A stretch of 64,000 nucleotides of DNA from NCBI GenBank assembly GCA_964589825.1, contig CAZPUS010000011.1:19195-83194 (forward strand), given 5' to 3'. Position numbers and translations under genes: made by a program. This document shows positions 6,827 through 16,337 of the stretch, one piece after another. A model generated the notes under the pieces. The model was not told the DNA's origin. It searched no databases and saw only the letters and a list, made by a program, of their open reading frames with translations. The DNA is from CAZPUS01 sp964589825. Its GTDB lineage: Bacteria > Fibrobacterota > Chitinivibrionia > Chitinivibrionales > WJKA01. The first letter of the stretch is position 1; the number at the start of each line of letters is the position of its first letter.

Positions 6827-9733
6827 TCAGAAAAGACAGGTGACATTGAGCGCGCCGAGATAGGCCCGGTAATTCTGTTGCGAATAATCGGTCTCGTCTT
6901 CGCTGTGATCATAAGCAATGCTGATATCCCAGGAGATATTGCGGGATATCGAGTGAGTGATTTTGCATTGCGCATAATAACTTTGTATGCGTATGCGCTC
7001 TCGCGCATCCGAATAGTCTGAATCTTTTTCTTCATCCGTAGCGGCGTATTCCCCGTTAAGTTCCAGGCTGAGCAGCCGGGGTACAATATATACCTTGAGC
7101 CGGTTCGAGATCTGATAGCTGAGGCCATCGATGTTATCACGAGCTTCGGTGTAAGGTGAGATCGAAAGACGCGTGCTGTTATGCAGTCTGCGTGATGGCC
7201 GAAGTGTACAACGTCCCTGTATGGTATTACGCAGCCTGTCCTCGATGTTCTGCTGTGTAGTATCGGGATGGTTGCCGATTTCGTTGTCCCATAAAAGTTT
7301 GTATGTAAGCCCCCAGGTGAGTCCGCTGCTGAGCCGGTGGCGCGCAGAGAGGTTCAGCAGCTGGCTGAACACGTGTGTGCGCACGCCGGCAGGCAACTCG
7401 GCACTGAAGGCTGTATCGTTATTAGTGGTGTCGATGAGATAACGGGCGGTGACTCCCTCCGGTATATCTGTTGCCGAAGAGAAGATCGCCAGGCTGTCTT
7501 CTACCTCTTTACGGGTTTCGTAGCCTGAGCGGAGATCACCGGTAAACACGGGCAGGTGCTCCCCGGGTGCGTAACGGGTTCCCACAGACAGCGTGTGGAG
7601 ATGCTGCGGTGAGGATTCGGTTGCACCGTTAAGGGAGAAGATATTGGAAGCAAAGCGCTTCTCGTATTCGTACTCTCCGGATGCGGACAGCTGTGTGGTG
7701 ATATCGCGGGCAACAGAAAGTTGTGCAGTGCGACGGTCTGTCTCCAGATACGGGTTGGCTGCAGAGAAATAGCGTGAAGAAATGTACATGAGCGTAGTGG
7801 TAAGAATATAGCCACTGTACCGACCTTCCCCGTAAACCGATGCAGCGGTGTGGGTCCCTTTGCCGAGTCCTTCGGATAGTGAAGATCCGATGTCCCCGAG
7901 TTCGGGGTCGTACCAGTTAATTGCGCGTATTTCAGGTGATGTTCTATTGAGTGTGTCTTCGTAGGCAAGCGTGTCATGCACGCCCACAGCGACTTCTGCC
8001 CCTACCGAAACATCTCCGTTCATGAGATCCGCATCAGTAGCCAGAAAAACGGTCTGGGCTTCGATGGGATTGGGCCTGCCGGGATCGTCGATTTTTGTAC
8101 GAAGTGCGGGATTGTTGGCCTGATCCCGTGCGGCGATGCAGCCGCCTTCAACTGTCACATCATAATGGGGTTTGTATCTGAGAAGACCGTAATAGCTCAT
8201 CTGCTGGCGTTGCGACATACCGGAATCGATAATCGTGTTAACGAGCGTTCTGTCGTGGTCTCCCGAGTCTTTGGAAACCTGGGTTTCACCGATTCCCACA
8301 TCAGCTTCGAATCTTTTATCGCCTTTTCCCATTTCCATGAATGCCCCGTGGTATCGCAGGCCGGTAAAACTTCTACCGAAAAAGGTGAGCTCGCTTTCGC
8401 TCAGCATGTAATCACCCGCGTATATTTTATGATCGCCGTAATCAAAGGTGAGGCGAAGGTTGCGTGCCCGAATATTTCCCGGTACCCAGGTGTTGCCGTA
8501 AATATCCGCCATAATATTCACGTTCGAATTTTTTCGTCTTCCGTTGGCGAACAGCTGAAGATGGGGTTGAAACCGATCGAGTATCGATTCACTCTGTTCA
8601 CCGATGTATTGGGTTTGTGATATAGTGGTATCGATCGTGGTGTCCCGGGCAGTCCCTGCGGTGTCGTAGGCAATCGTGGTGATCTGCTGTGAAAACGAAC
8701 GCGGATCGAAATAGCCGATACCGGTGGTGATGTTACCCATAAACGCGGTACGTGTATTCTGCCTGTTTTTTTGTGCGAGGAAGCCCGGGGTGAAATTATC
8801 GGGCGTTTCTATCTGCTGGCTTGATGTCGGGATGGTGAGGGATGCGATTCGCTGTGGCGGGGTAAGATGCTCTTTTAGTTTTACGGAAGGGACCTTACGG
8901 ATATCCTGGCCGTTGTGATAAACCATCTGCGCCTGACGCGGGGTTACTTCCTCGGTCGTAATGAGGCCGGTGCGGTTTCGCGTGACCGGCGTTTTGATAA
9001 ACTGTGCATCGGACTGCGGAGCAACGACGATTCCGGTGGTGTTGCTTCGTATGCTGCTGGAGTTGATACGTACCACGGAACGATTTTCACAGGCGATGCC
9101 GGTTATGTTATCTTGCACCGTAAGGCTCTCGGCTATGATATCGGCGCCTGCACGGCACCGCAGAGCGGATACATGGCCTCTGCGAAGCTGTGTGTGGGAA
9201 ATGCGAACACGCGCGTTTCTGACGGTTATTGCATGCAACGAATTTTTTTCGAAAATCGAACGTCTGATTTCGGCAGAACCGTTCTCTACAAAGACGCCAT
9301 AGTTGGCATGTTGAACCACGCAGTGTGTAAACCGGGACTGTTTTCTGCTGCGGCAGTAGATTCTGTCCCAGTCCCATGGTTTCGGATCGGGACGTGCGGA
9401 CTGAAAAACCACGGGGGCATTTTTGCTTCCGCGTACGTCTATAGCGCCGAATACTGCAATACAGGTATTTTCGCCGCCGATATATACCTTGCAGCCGGCA
9501 TCGAAAATGAGGGATGTGTCCGCCGGAACTATTACATTGCCCTTAATAAGAATAGGGCTGTGCTTTTTGGTATAATGCCCCGATACCGAACCGCTTTGAA
9601 TAACGGTAGTATAGGTGTCGCGTTTCGACTGCCCGGCGTCAATCGCTAGAGGATACAGAATCGATATGACGCAGGCGAGGAGACCCGTTGCGGAAAAGAC
9701 GGAGAGACTACAGCGGTGAATTGCCTTGTGCAT
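6827..9733 (-). CDS. large outer-membrane protein: parallel beta-helix plus C-terminal beta-barrel
   Basis: 968-aa exported protein with a signal peptide at about residues 10-32 (hydrophobic core then AIDAGQS). Residues ~35-270 look like a right-handed parallel beta-helix: repeated short turns with Asn, Gly, Ile and Val such as VVQHANYGVFVENGSAEIRR and the SLTVQDNITGIACENRS turns. Residues ~330-968 are alternating polar and hydrophobic strands with many Tyr, Arg and Asp, ending in Phe (NVTCLF), typical of an outer-membrane barrel targeted by the BAM machinery. It lies 102 bases downstream of lepB on the same strand, so may share that operon. No specific family recognised; function unknown. 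Confidence 0.7.
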   Translation of the reverse strand: MHKAIHRCSLSVFSATGLLACVISILYPLAIDAGQSKRDTYTTVIQSGSVSGHYTKKHSPILIKGNVIVPADTSLIFDAGCKVYIGGENTCIAVFGAIDVRGSKNAPVVFQSARPDPKPWDWDRIYCRSRKQSRFTHCVVQHANYGVFVENGSAEIRRSIFEKNSLHAITVRNARVRISHTQLRRGHVSALRCRAGADIIAESLTVQDNITGIACENRSVVRINSSSIRSNTTGIVVAPQSDAQFIKTPVTRNRTGLITTEEVTPRQAQMVYHNGQDIRKVPSVKLKEHLTPPQRIASLTIPTSSQQIETPDNFTPGFLAQKNRQNTRTAFMGNITTGIGYFDPRSFSQQITTIAYDTAGTARDTTIDTTISQTQYIGEQSESILDRFQPHLQLFANGRRKNSNVNIMADIYGNTWVPGNIRARNLRLTFDYGDHKIYAGDYMLSESELTFFGRSFTGLRYHGAFMEMGKGDKRFEADVGIGETQVSKDSGDHDRTLVNTIIDSGMSQRQQMSYYGLLRYKPHYDVTVEGGCIAARDQANNPALRTKIDDPGRPNPIEAQTVFLATDADLMNGDVSVGAEVAVGVHDTLAYEDTLNRTSPEIRAINWYDPELGDIGSSLSEGLGKGTHTAASVYGEGRYSGYILTTTLMYISSRYFSAANPYLETDRRTAQLSVARDITTQLSASGEYEYEKRFASNIFSLNGATESSPQHLHTLSVGTRYAPGEHLPVFTGDLRSGYETRKEVEDSLAIFSSATDIPEGVTARYLIDTTNNDTAFSAELPAGVRTHVFSQLLNLSARHRLSSGLTWGLTYKLLWDNEIGNHPDTTQQNIEDRLRNTIQGRCTLRPSRRLHNSTRLSISPYTEARDNIDGLSYQISNRLKVYIVPRLLSLELNGEYAATDEEKDSDYSDARERIRIQSYYAQCKITHSISRNISWDISIAYDHSEDETDYSQQNYRAYLGALNVTCLF

Positions 9734-9835
9734 TACAGACTCACTTCGTAGGTATGTGATACGTATATTGCGCAGTCGGGCTGTGCAGGCTGCACATTAT
9801 CGGCAAAACAGATAAAAGTATCGGCCGCACATTGC

Positions 9836-10972
9836 TCAGTTTTCAATCTGACGAGCGGTGCGCGGAGTCTCTTCTACATGATGATAGGCACGTATGAGTT
9901 TTCCGATTCTTCCCCATCTGATCTTGGCCGGAAGAAGCCAAACCGGAACGTCTTTATCTAAAGAGAAATATATAATAAATGCACGAGCCTTGACAAATTT
10001 ACGGTTAAGGTAACCCCAGAATCGTGAATCCGTCGAGTTATCTCTGTTGTCTCCCATCATAAAATAGTTATCGTGCTGAACCACATATTCATTGACGGCA
10101 GACCCGTTATGGGTGAGAACTTTCCGGATTTCGATCTCTTTGTCCGGATATGAGGCCTGTACCACGCGCTCCACGCTGTGCAGGTAGTTTTGAAGCAGCA
10201 GCCAGTTGTCGATGTAGTTGAGCCGTGGATCATCGTTGGTAACCTGGTTGAACGGTTTGTTCATACTCCTTCCCTGAGCGGAAGTAAACCGGATCGGCGC
10301 ATCGTTTGCGTATTCTCCGTCCAGGTAAAGCTGCAGCTCAATTTTTATTTTATTATCGCGCGGGTCATGCCTGAAAAACTGTCGAAGAACGGGGGCGTTT
10401 TCCAGGAAAAGCACGAATCCGTTACGCGGATGCTCCTGAGTAACGAGATGCTTACAAAAGAGAAACTCCCGCACCGGCATGCGTGAAGGATGCAGCGTGT
10501 CTCCTTTGGCAGGTATTACGAGCGGATCGAAATTTCGTATTCCCGGTGCAGGGAAATTGCCGTTGCTGATATATTGTCCTTTTGGCGGGAGTGCGACGAT
10601 GTCACCGTTTACAAGGACTCGTTTGCCGTGGATTTCGACCGTATCCCCGGGACCGGCAACACAGCGTTTGATATAGTCACGGTTGTTGCTGCCGGGGTAT
10701 TTGAAAATAAGCACATCGCCCGGCTGGGGTTCGGCGACCCCCGGAAATTTTGTGTGCGAAAATGGAAGAACCGGCGCACCGTAATAAAATTTGAGACCCA
10801 GAAGGAAATCACCGATCAGCAGGCTTTTTTCCATTGAACCCGAAGGGATTCTGAACGCCTGGATAATATACAGGATAAAAACGAGCGCCATTGCAAGGGC
10901 AATGACCATCTCTCTGCCCCAGTTGAGGAGGCCATGTTTTTCTGATCGTTTTTTGGGTGATGATTCGGTCAC
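9836..10972 (-). CDS. lepB: signal peptidase I
   Basis: Membrane-anchored serine protease that cleaves Sec and Tat signal peptides on the periplasmic face. Residues ~22-40 form the transmembrane anchor, followed by FRIPSGSMEKS with nucleophile Ser46, and YIKRCVAGPGD with general-base Lys102 (box D). MMGDNRDNSTDSRFWG is box E. At 378 aa it is longer than E. coli LepB (324) because of an insert of about 100 residues between boxes D and E (residues ~130-290). Start is GTG at 10972, supported by AAGGAT seven bases upstream. The gene follows the inositol-monophosphatase-family gene by 12 bases, same strand. Confidence 0.95.
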   Translation of the reverse strand: MTESSPKKRSEKHGLLNWGREMVIALAMALVFILYIIQAFRIPSGSMEKSLLIGDFLLGLKFYYGAPVLPFSHTKFPGVAEPQPGDVLIFKYPGSNNRDYIKRCVAGPGDTVEIHGKRVLVNGDIVALPPKGQYISNGNFPAPGIRNFDPLVIPAKGDTLHPSRMPVREFLFCKHLVTQEHPRNGFVLFLENAPVLRQFFRHDPRDNKIKIELQLYLDGEYANDAPIRFTSAQGRSMNKPFNQVTNDDPRLNYIDNWLLLQNYLHSVERVVQASYPDKEIEIRKVLTHNGSAVNEYVVQHDNYFMMGDNRDNSTDSRFWGYLNRKFVKARAFIIYFSLDKDVPVWLLPAKIRWGRIGKLIRAYHHVEETPRTARQIEN

Positions 10973-10984
10973 AAACGTATCCTT

Positions 10985-11761
10985 TTATGAAAGAGGTGAG
11001 AAAAAATCGAGCGTAGCGCTATGCAGAATGGTATTGGTGGCGACTACCGTTCCTGATTCGTGGGTCCGCACGCCCCGTATGTCGGTACATGTACCACCGG
11101 CTTCCCGAATAATGCAGCAGGCTGCGGCGCAATCCCACGGCTTATCAAGCATGTTCACTATTACATCCAGTTTTCCGCATGCCAGACACGCATAGGAATA
11201 CGCATCCATAAAGCCGTAACAGTAATCGAGTGCATGAATAAGCGTCATGAGGCTCTCTCCCTGCGTCGTGTGATCGTACTCCCGCAGCCCGAGTATGCTT
11301 CCCATAGCATCGTGAAGCGCGTTGCAGGAAGAGACCGAGATTGCTCGTTCATTGCAGTACGCTCCATGACGATGCCGTGCATAATATGTCTCTTTGAATG
11401 CGGGGAAATGCATCACGCCCACCACGGGCATGCCTTCTTCTTCTAAAGCGATCAATACGCTGTACGTGGGGATCCCTCTGAGATAAGGGCGTGTGCCGTC
11501 GAGAGGATCGAGTATCCATCTTCGTGTGGATGTGCCTTTATGCTCGCCGTATTCTTCACCAAGGATCCCGTCGTCAGGAAACGCACAGCCGAGCTGATGA
11601 CGGATGCATGCTTCACAGGTCCGGTCAATGTCACTCACCGGTGAGGAGTCTTCTTTATGCGACACGTTCGCCGAAGTGCGTGACAGTCCATCAAGCTGGA
11701 TTTTGCCGGCCTGGTGTGCCGCCCGGGTGGCAATATCGAGTTCTTTCGTATAGGAATACAT
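10985..11761 (-). CDS. inositol monophosphatase family phosphatase
   Basis: Mg-dependent phosphatase of the IMPase/FIG superfamily. Motif A is complete: GEEYG supplies a metal-binding Glu and WILDPLDGT the Asp cluster. Motif B near the C-terminus reads KPWDCAAACCIIREAGG. Possible substrates are myo-inositol-1-phosphate, histidinol phosphate or phosphoadenosine nucleotides; the sequence does not decide. The open frame reaches a TTG at 11806 inside panB, but ATG 11761 gives a normal N-terminus (MYSYTKELDIATRAAHQAG) and sits 4 bases after the panB stop, so I use it. Length 258 aa is normal. Part of the panB-IMPase-lepB string. Confidence 0.88.
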   Translation of the reverse strand: MYSYTKELDIATRAAHQAGKIQLDGLSRTSANVSHKEDSSPVSDIDRTCEACIRHQLGCAFPDDGILGEEYGEHKGTSTRRWILDPLDGTRPYLRGIPTYSVLIALEEEGMPVVGVMHFPAFKETYYARHRHGAYCNERAISVSSCNALHDAMGSILGLREYDHTTQGESLMTLIHALDYCYGFMDAYSYACLACGKLDVIVNMLDKPWDCAAACCIIREAGGTCTDIRGVRTHESGTVVATNTILHSATLDFFSPLS

Positions 11762-11765
11762 ATAA

Positions 11766-12608
11766 TCAGAGGGAATCAGGGTGTTGGTGTTGCGCAGTGC
11801 GCGCAAAGTCTTCGGGTAACTGTCGATTCAGGTGGCGTACGTTTCCCGGTCCGGGAAATTCTCCCTGCCGGGTTTGTCGTATATATTCTGTAAGGGCGTT
11901 GCGAATGATGTCCCGACCATCGCAAAAGTGTCTGGTATGGTGAAATTCACGAGGGGTGATCCCGAGAATATCGTGCAGGACCTGCACCTGTCCATCGCAG
12001 AAACGCCCGGCCCCGATCCCAATCGTAGGAATAGAGAGTCGCCGGGTGATAAGCGATGCGACTTCTTCAAACACGAGCTCCAGCACAATCATGAACGCTC
12101 CCGCGTTCTCGAGTCTATGAGCCGAGGTCACCAGTTCATGAATACGGGCATCATCTTTTCCCTGAATACGAGCATTGGGCCCGAGAGACTGTGGAGTATA
12201 GCCGATATGCGCGCACACGGCAATATCGTTATCCCTGAGCAGCTGTATGGTTTCCGCAAGGTGTTCTCCTTCGACTTTTACCCCATCCGCTCCTTTGGAT
12301 AGCATCTTCCGGGCATTGTCAAGTGCATTGTCGGCCGTGTCGTACGATCCTTTCGGCATATCCACCAGTACAAACGATGATTGTGCTCCGCGAGCAACGG
12401 CGCCGGTGTGGTGCAGCATGTCGCTCATGGTCACGTCCCCGATATCGCGGTAGCCCAGCACGTTGGTTCCTACGCTATCCCCAACGAGCTGAATGTCGAC
12501 ACCACATTCCTCCTGGAGACATGCGCAGGGATAGTCGTAGCTGGTACACATGACGATCGGTGTGCCCTTTTTTTTCTTTTCGGTAAAGGTATGAATGCTC
12601 TTTTTCAT
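11766..12608 (-). CDS. panB: 3-methyl-2-oxobutanoate hydroxymethyltransferase (ketopantoate hydroxymethyltransferase)
   Basis: First committed enzyme of pantothenate (CoA) biosynthesis: transfers a hydroxymethyl group from methylene-THF to 2-oxoisovalerate, giving ketopantoate, in the cytosol. Recognisable blocks: VMCTSYDYP, LVGDSVGTNVLGY (metal-binding Asp), KVEGEHL, CAHIGYTPQS and IPTIGIGAGRFCDGQVQVLHD. ATG start and 280 aa, slightly above the usual ~265. panC and panD are not in the window. First gene of a leftward string with an IMPase-family enzyme and lepB. Confidence 0.96.
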   Translation of the reverse strand: MKKSIHTFTEKKKKGTPIVMCTSYDYPCACLQEECGVDIQLVGDSVGTNVLGYRDIGDVTMSDMLHHTGAVARGAQSSFVLVDMPKGSYDTADNALDNARKMLSKGADGVKVEGEHLAETIQLLRDNDIAVCAHIGYTPQSLGPNARIQGKDDARIHELVTSAHRLENAGAFMIVLELVFEEVASLITRRLSIPTIGIGAGRFCDGQVQVLHDILGITPREFHHTRHFCDGRDIIRNALTEYIRQTRQGEFPGPGNVRHLNRQLPEDFARTAQHQHPDSL

Positions 12609-13532
12609 GATTGATCGATTTATACAGAAGTGTTGCGGTTTTTTATAGTTATCAGATTATAACTGCGGCATGCTCAACGGCCAATCCGGTCATTTCAGGC
12701 AAAGAAAAAGCAACCAACGATATCGCCATACATTTATCCGGAGCTTCATATCCGTTCAGTCGGGTATCGATGCTATAGCGCAGATACCTCGTGTTGCGTC
12801 CTTGAAGTAATGCGTTCACTTATGATACCGGATAGAAAAAAACGCCATCTGTGGTTGCAGAGAAGATACGTACGTCTGCGGCCGGGTCGTTGTGTCCCGT
12901 TCTTGCATCTGCTATGTGGTGTCGTTTCGGTGCAGCTTCGATGACAACCGCTCAATTTAGGAAGAAAATAATTTTTCGCCATGCGCACCAATGATTTCAT
13001 GATATTGCCCGTATTCCTTTTTGGAAGGATCCTGCTGCGCAGGATACTGATTCGCAAGATACGATTCTTGTTGTCGAGTTGACTTTTTTTTTTCGGTGAT
13101 GTACTATTATATGGCGCTCTGCAGCTTTTGTCAGAAACAGTGAACGACAGTTCTTGTGAATTCACGATACCTGTGTCCACCAAAAAACTGCGTATTTCCG
13201 CGTATATGAAGAAATAAGCGGAATATGCCCGGCTATTGAGCCCCCGGTTCTCTGCAAGCTGTTCCGGAACGAGTTTGCCCCCGTAAAACAAGCCTGTATT
13301 TTGTGAAATGAAGCATGCATATTGTATACGTATCCCATAATAATTCAGCGTCATAACCCGTGATTAAACTGCTTTTGCCTGAGTCTGTGAGCAGAATATG
13401 AAAGGAGTGCTTGGCCGCAGCCACTGTATCATTAGTTATATTGTAAGCGACTGGTGTTGATGTGTGTCTGAGTGTGTTGCAGCATGCAGCAGTAACAATA
13501 CCGATCGTGACGAACCTGCCTTTGGTTTATGT
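12609..13532. other. long gene-poor stretch
   Basis: About 920 bases without a gene I can support. A 193-codon leftward open frame (12773-13354) has no recognisable motif, unusual composition (rich in Arg, Ser and Lys at its end) and no good ribosome site, so I do not call it. Bases ~12925-12961 match the right terminus of the palindromic element (GCAGCTTCGATGACAACCGC, then TCAATTTAGG), so at least part of the stretch is decayed repeat. Confidence 0.5.
12925..12961 (+). repeat. relic of the 163-bp palindromic element (right terminus only)
   Basis: The last ~30 bases match the element's right end (CAACCGCTCAATTTAGG against CAACCGCTCAATTCAGG elsewhere). The rest of the element cannot be aligned, so this is a decayed or truncated copy. 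Confidence 0.5.
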
Positions 13533-13997
13533 ATGAGAACTATCATTTATTCGATACTATTCTGCTGGTATATACTTATATCGGCCTTATCTGCGTCTGC
13601 GCAGTCGATGTCACCTGAAGATCCGTTTAGGCTGTATGATTCGATGTGTGTGCGCAATGTCACGGTGACCCGTACCCCGCGCATCGAGCAGGATACGCTT
13701 TCATTCCGTATGCAGCTCACCTTCGATACGTTGTTGTCGAATTATTTTTCCTATTATGAAGATGGAGACGATTCGCTCTTTATCCGCTTTTATGATGCGG
13801 TGATTGAGCCGGCACAAGAGCGTTTCCCGGGGTCATCACCCTTCAGGGGCCTGCGAACTGTCACTAAAGAAACCCGCAAGGCACTTTCGGGTACGTTCGG
13901 TGTTATCGCGATTCGTATCGATGGCGTGTGGCGGTATACGATCTCAGCGTCTCCCCCGGTGATGGAAATTGTGCTGTGGCGAATAATAGATGAATAA
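13533..13997 (+). CDS. small exported protein of unknown function
   Basis: 154-aa protein starting MRTIIYSILFCWYILISALS, a good Sec signal peptide with likely cleavage after SALSASA. The mature part alternates polar and hydrophobic residues (VTVTRTPRIEQDTLSFRMQLTF) and looks beta-rich. No family recognised. Upstream in-frame codons exist to 13464, but the ATG at 13533 places the signal peptide at the terminus. It ends 118 bases before ssb, on the same strand. Confidence 0.65.
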   Translation: MRTIIYSILFCWYILISALSASAQSMSPEDPFRLYDSMCVRNVTVTRTPRIEQDTLSFRMQLTFDTLLSNYFSYYEDGDDSLFIRFYDAVIEPAQERFPGSSPFRGLRTVTKETRKALSGTFGVIAIRIDGVWRYTISASPPVMEIVLWRIIDE

Positions 13998-14115
13998 TCG
14001 AAGAATAATCAGAGCCGTGCTATTGCATTCTTTAATGACACATACTATTTTTCTTTCGGGTAAACTGGCCAACCAATTTTTTTATTTTTTTTCACAAAAA
14101 ACGAGGAAGGGGCAT

Positions 14116-14562
14116 ATGGCCAACAGAGGAGTAAACAAAGTGATTCTGATAGGCAATCTGGGAAAGGATCCCGAATTGCGCTATACTGCAAACGGGACAG
14201 CGGTCTGTCAGTTTCCACTTGCCACCACGGACAGAAAGGATACGACCGAGTGGCACAACATCGTAGTATGGAATAAGCTTGCCGAGGTGGCGAATCAGTA
14301 CCTGAAGAAAGGGCGAACGGTTTATATCGAAGGGCGGATATCGACCAACTCGTGGGAAGACAAAGAGGGCAACAAGCGGTATCGTACCGAAATAATTGCC
14401 AACCAGTTGCAGTTTCTTGGCAATTCGGGACCGTCAGGCTCGGATGGAGGATCGCAGAATCAGAGTGCGGCATCCAAATCGGGCGCAGACGCGGATACGT
14501 CTCAGTGGGAAGCTTCACCTGCCGGTGATCAGTCGCCGGTCGAAGACGATCTTCCGTTTTAA
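14116..14562 (+). CDS. ssb: single-stranded DNA-binding protein
   Basis: Binds single-stranded DNA as a tetramer in replication, repair and recombination. OB fold from MANRGVNKVILIGNLGKDPE through VYIEGRISTNSW, then a Gly/Ser/Gln-rich flexible linker and the acidic C-terminal tip DDLPF that recruits partner proteins. The frame is open upstream to 13990 but the true start is ATG 14116, with GAGGAAGG just before it. 148 aa. A hairpin terminator follows at about 14626-14660. Confidence 0.97.
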   Translation: MANRGVNKVILIGNLGKDPELRYTANGTAVCQFPLATTDRKDTTEWHNIVVWNKLAEVANQYLKKGRTVYIEGRISTNSWEDKEGNKRYRTEIIANQLQFLGNSGPSGSDGGSQNQSAASKSGADADTSQWEASPAGDQSPVEDDLPF

Positions 14563-14625
14563 TCCGAAGGGATGAATCCGGCTACGTACGCATAACTCGC
14601 ATTGTAATCCATGCGTATCTTACAA

Positions 14626-14660
14626 AGGGGCATGTCACAGGGTGGCTATGTCCCTTTTTT
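14626..14660 (+). terminator. intrinsic terminator after ssb
   Basis: AGGGGCAT pairs with ATGTCCCT (one G-U) around a 14-base loop, followed directly by a run of six T. Confidence 0.75.
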
Positions 14661-14666
14661 ACTTTA

Positions 14667-14685
14667 ACCTGAATTGAGCGGTGAC
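14667..14685 (+). repeat. possible left-terminus relic of the palindromic element
   Basis: ACCTGAATTGAGCGGT is identical to the element terminus, but the sequence then diverges. Probably a truncated or decayed copy. Confidence 0.4.
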
Positions 14686-14840
14686 ATTAATCACCGGGTA
14701 AGCAAGGACGTGCGGACATGAGGTGAACACAATTCTTACAATGTGCTGAATGTATTTTTTTATGGAGAGCTTTTTATGAGCATGCAGTATACGCACTACG
14801 TACTTCTATAATTTTATTTCGAGTAGCGGGGAGAGCAATA

Positions 14841-15548
14841 ATGAGTGTTGAAATTATGCTTTTGGTAGTGTTGGGTGCAATTACGGTATCGGCATATATG
14901 ACCGCCATTAATGCCCTGGGGGTGGCTCGCATTACCATATCGTTTTTTTTGGCTACTGTGTTACTTGCAGGAACCGTTATCGTGATAATACAGTACGTGG
15001 AGCAACGTCAGGAGGTGCGGGAGAAAAAGATGCAGCAGCAGAAGCTGCAGGAGATGGTCACGAAACAACAGCAAAGACTCGAAGAGGTCAAACGAGAGAT
15101 GCGCAGGCAACTTTCGCAAAAACGACAGACTATTGAAGCGGCCCGCGAGATCGAGTCGAACGTGACACGGGCCGAAAAACTGGCTTCGTTTATTTCCAAT
15201 GTCAACCTTACCGATCGGTCTCTGAGCCTCAATGAACTTATGGATCGCGCAAGCGGTACGAGAAAACGCGTGGCGGAGCTGGAGTCGACTATCACGAAAC
15301 TGCAGCAGAAGCATGCGAATTTTTCTGAGGTATTCGAGCCGATCCAACAGGGTATGAAGAGCCTTTCGAGTGCATCTCAGTATTTTTACTCGTACTATCA
15401 TGCAGAAACAGGGGCCCAGGAACAGCGTTGGGAAAACAAGATGCGTGTGCAGGCCAATGCCGCGCAATCGCATTTTGAAAAAGCCCGTCAGCTTATTGAC
15501 ACACGTATAGAAGAGATTAAAAATAGAGACAGTGTTGCCACCCGGTAG
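14841..15548 (+). CDS. membrane-anchored coiled-coil protein, unknown function
   Basis: 235-aa protein. Two hydrophobic segments (residues ~4-22 and ~30-50) form a hairpin or double-pass anchor. The remainder is a long charged coiled coil rich in Gln, Glu, Lys and Arg (roughly residues 53-110 and 135-170), then a second helical region. Start ATG 14841 follows GGGGAGAG. No family recognised; it could be a structural or scaffold protein. It lies just upstream of yceD-rpmF on the same strand, but the 47-base gap does not prove co-transcription. Confidence 0.65.
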   Translation: MSVEIMLLVVLGAITVSAYMTAINALGVARITISFFLATVLLAGTVIVIIQYVEQRQEVREKKMQQQKLQEMVTKQQQRLEEVKREMRRQLSQKRQTIEAAREIESNVTRAEKLASFISNVNLTDRSLSLNELMDRASGTRKRVAELESTITKLQQKHANFSEVFEPIQQGMKSLSSASQYFYSYYHAETGAQEQRWENKMRVQANAAQSHFEKARQLIDTRIEEIKNRDSVATR

Positions 15549-15595
15549 CATTTCGCTGCGCGAGCGCTCATGTCACCGGTACAGTATATAGCCGT

Positions 15596-16114
15596 ATGAT
15601 ACTGGATATTACACAAATAGAGGAAGGCAGAACCGAGATCTCGCAGCAGGTACCCGTACCTCCGCAACGGTGCGGAGAATATGAGATACCAGAGCCGCTT
15701 GCCTGTCATGCCTGTCTGGAAAAATCGGGTAACAGGATTCATGCAGTCGTTGAATGTGATGTCGAGGTGACGCTTACGTGTTGCAGGTGTCTTAAAAAAT
15801 ACACGTGTCATCTGCATGCCCGTACCAGTGCCTTTGTATTCGACCACAGCGCAGGCAGGAAGGCCCGGGAACCGGTTGTCTCGGATAATGCATATCCGGA
15901 CTTTTATTTTGATGAAGCTAAAAGAGAAGTCGATCTGACTCCTGCATTACTCGATGATATAGAGGTCGCGCTTCCAATGAAGCCGTTATGCAATACTGCA
16001 TGCAGCGGTGTCGCGAAAAAGAATAGCACGGAAAAAACAGATCAGGAAACCGGCAAGGACCGCACCACGATTGATCCCCGGTGGGAAAAACTGAGAAAAC
16101 TACGTAATACCTAA
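15596..16114 (+). CDS. yceD: YceD family protein (DUF177), 23S rRNA accumulation protein-like
   Basis: DUF177 member, a family whose gene typically precedes rpmF and is linked to 23S rRNA accumulation or ribosome assembly. The central CCRCLKKYTCHL block with its Cys pairs and the conserved C-terminal stretch VDLTPALLDDIEVALPMKPLC are typical. 172 aa. The CxxC-type cysteines suggest a metal site. It sits 37 bases before rpmF, the conserved order, and leads the fatty-acid operon. Start ATG at 15596 has no strong ribosome site. Confidence 0.9.
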   Translation: MILDITQIEEGRTEISQQVPVPPQRCGEYEIPEPLACHACLEKSGNRIHAVVECDVEVTLTCCRCLKKYTCHLHARTSAFVFDHSAGRKAREPVVSDNAYPDFYFDEAKREVDLTPALLDDIEVALPMKPLCNTACSGVAKKNSTEKTDQETGKDRTTIDPRWEKLRKLRNT

Positions 16115-16151
16115 CTTTTATTAATTCATATATTAAGGGAGCAATTATCAC

Positions 16152-16331
16152 ATGGCAGTGCCAAAAAAACGCTCGAGCCCGACGCGAAGAGATAAAAGAA
16201 GAACGCATCATAAGGTGGTTGCGTCGAAACCCGCGCTTTGTGCACATTGCAAACAGCCGAAGCAGCCGCATTCCGTATGTCACAACTGTGGCTATTACGC
16301 AGGGGTTGAAGTAGTCGAACCAGAGGAATAG
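16152..16331 (+). CDS. rpmF: 50S ribosomal protein L32
   Basis: 59-aa large-subunit protein. It begins MAVPKKRSSPTRRDKRRTHH, the family hallmark, then CAHCKQPKQPHSVCHNCGYY, a four-cysteine zinc ribbon (CxxC...CxxC). It sits in the conserved yceD-rpmF-plsX order, and the plsX ATG follows 6 bases after its stop. Confidence 0.97.
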   Translation: MAVPKKRSSPTRRDKRRTHHKVVASKPALCAHCKQPKQPHSVCHNCGYYAGVEVVEPEE

Positions 16332-16337
16332 CGGCGT

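Noticed and set aside
8915..9649. 244-codon frame opposite the beta-helix region
   Set aside because: Antisense to a well-supported gene with signal peptide; composition looks like a shadow.
12773..13354. 193-codon leftward open frame in the panB-ssb gap
   Set aside because: No motif, biased composition, no ribosome site; part of the region is decayed repeat.
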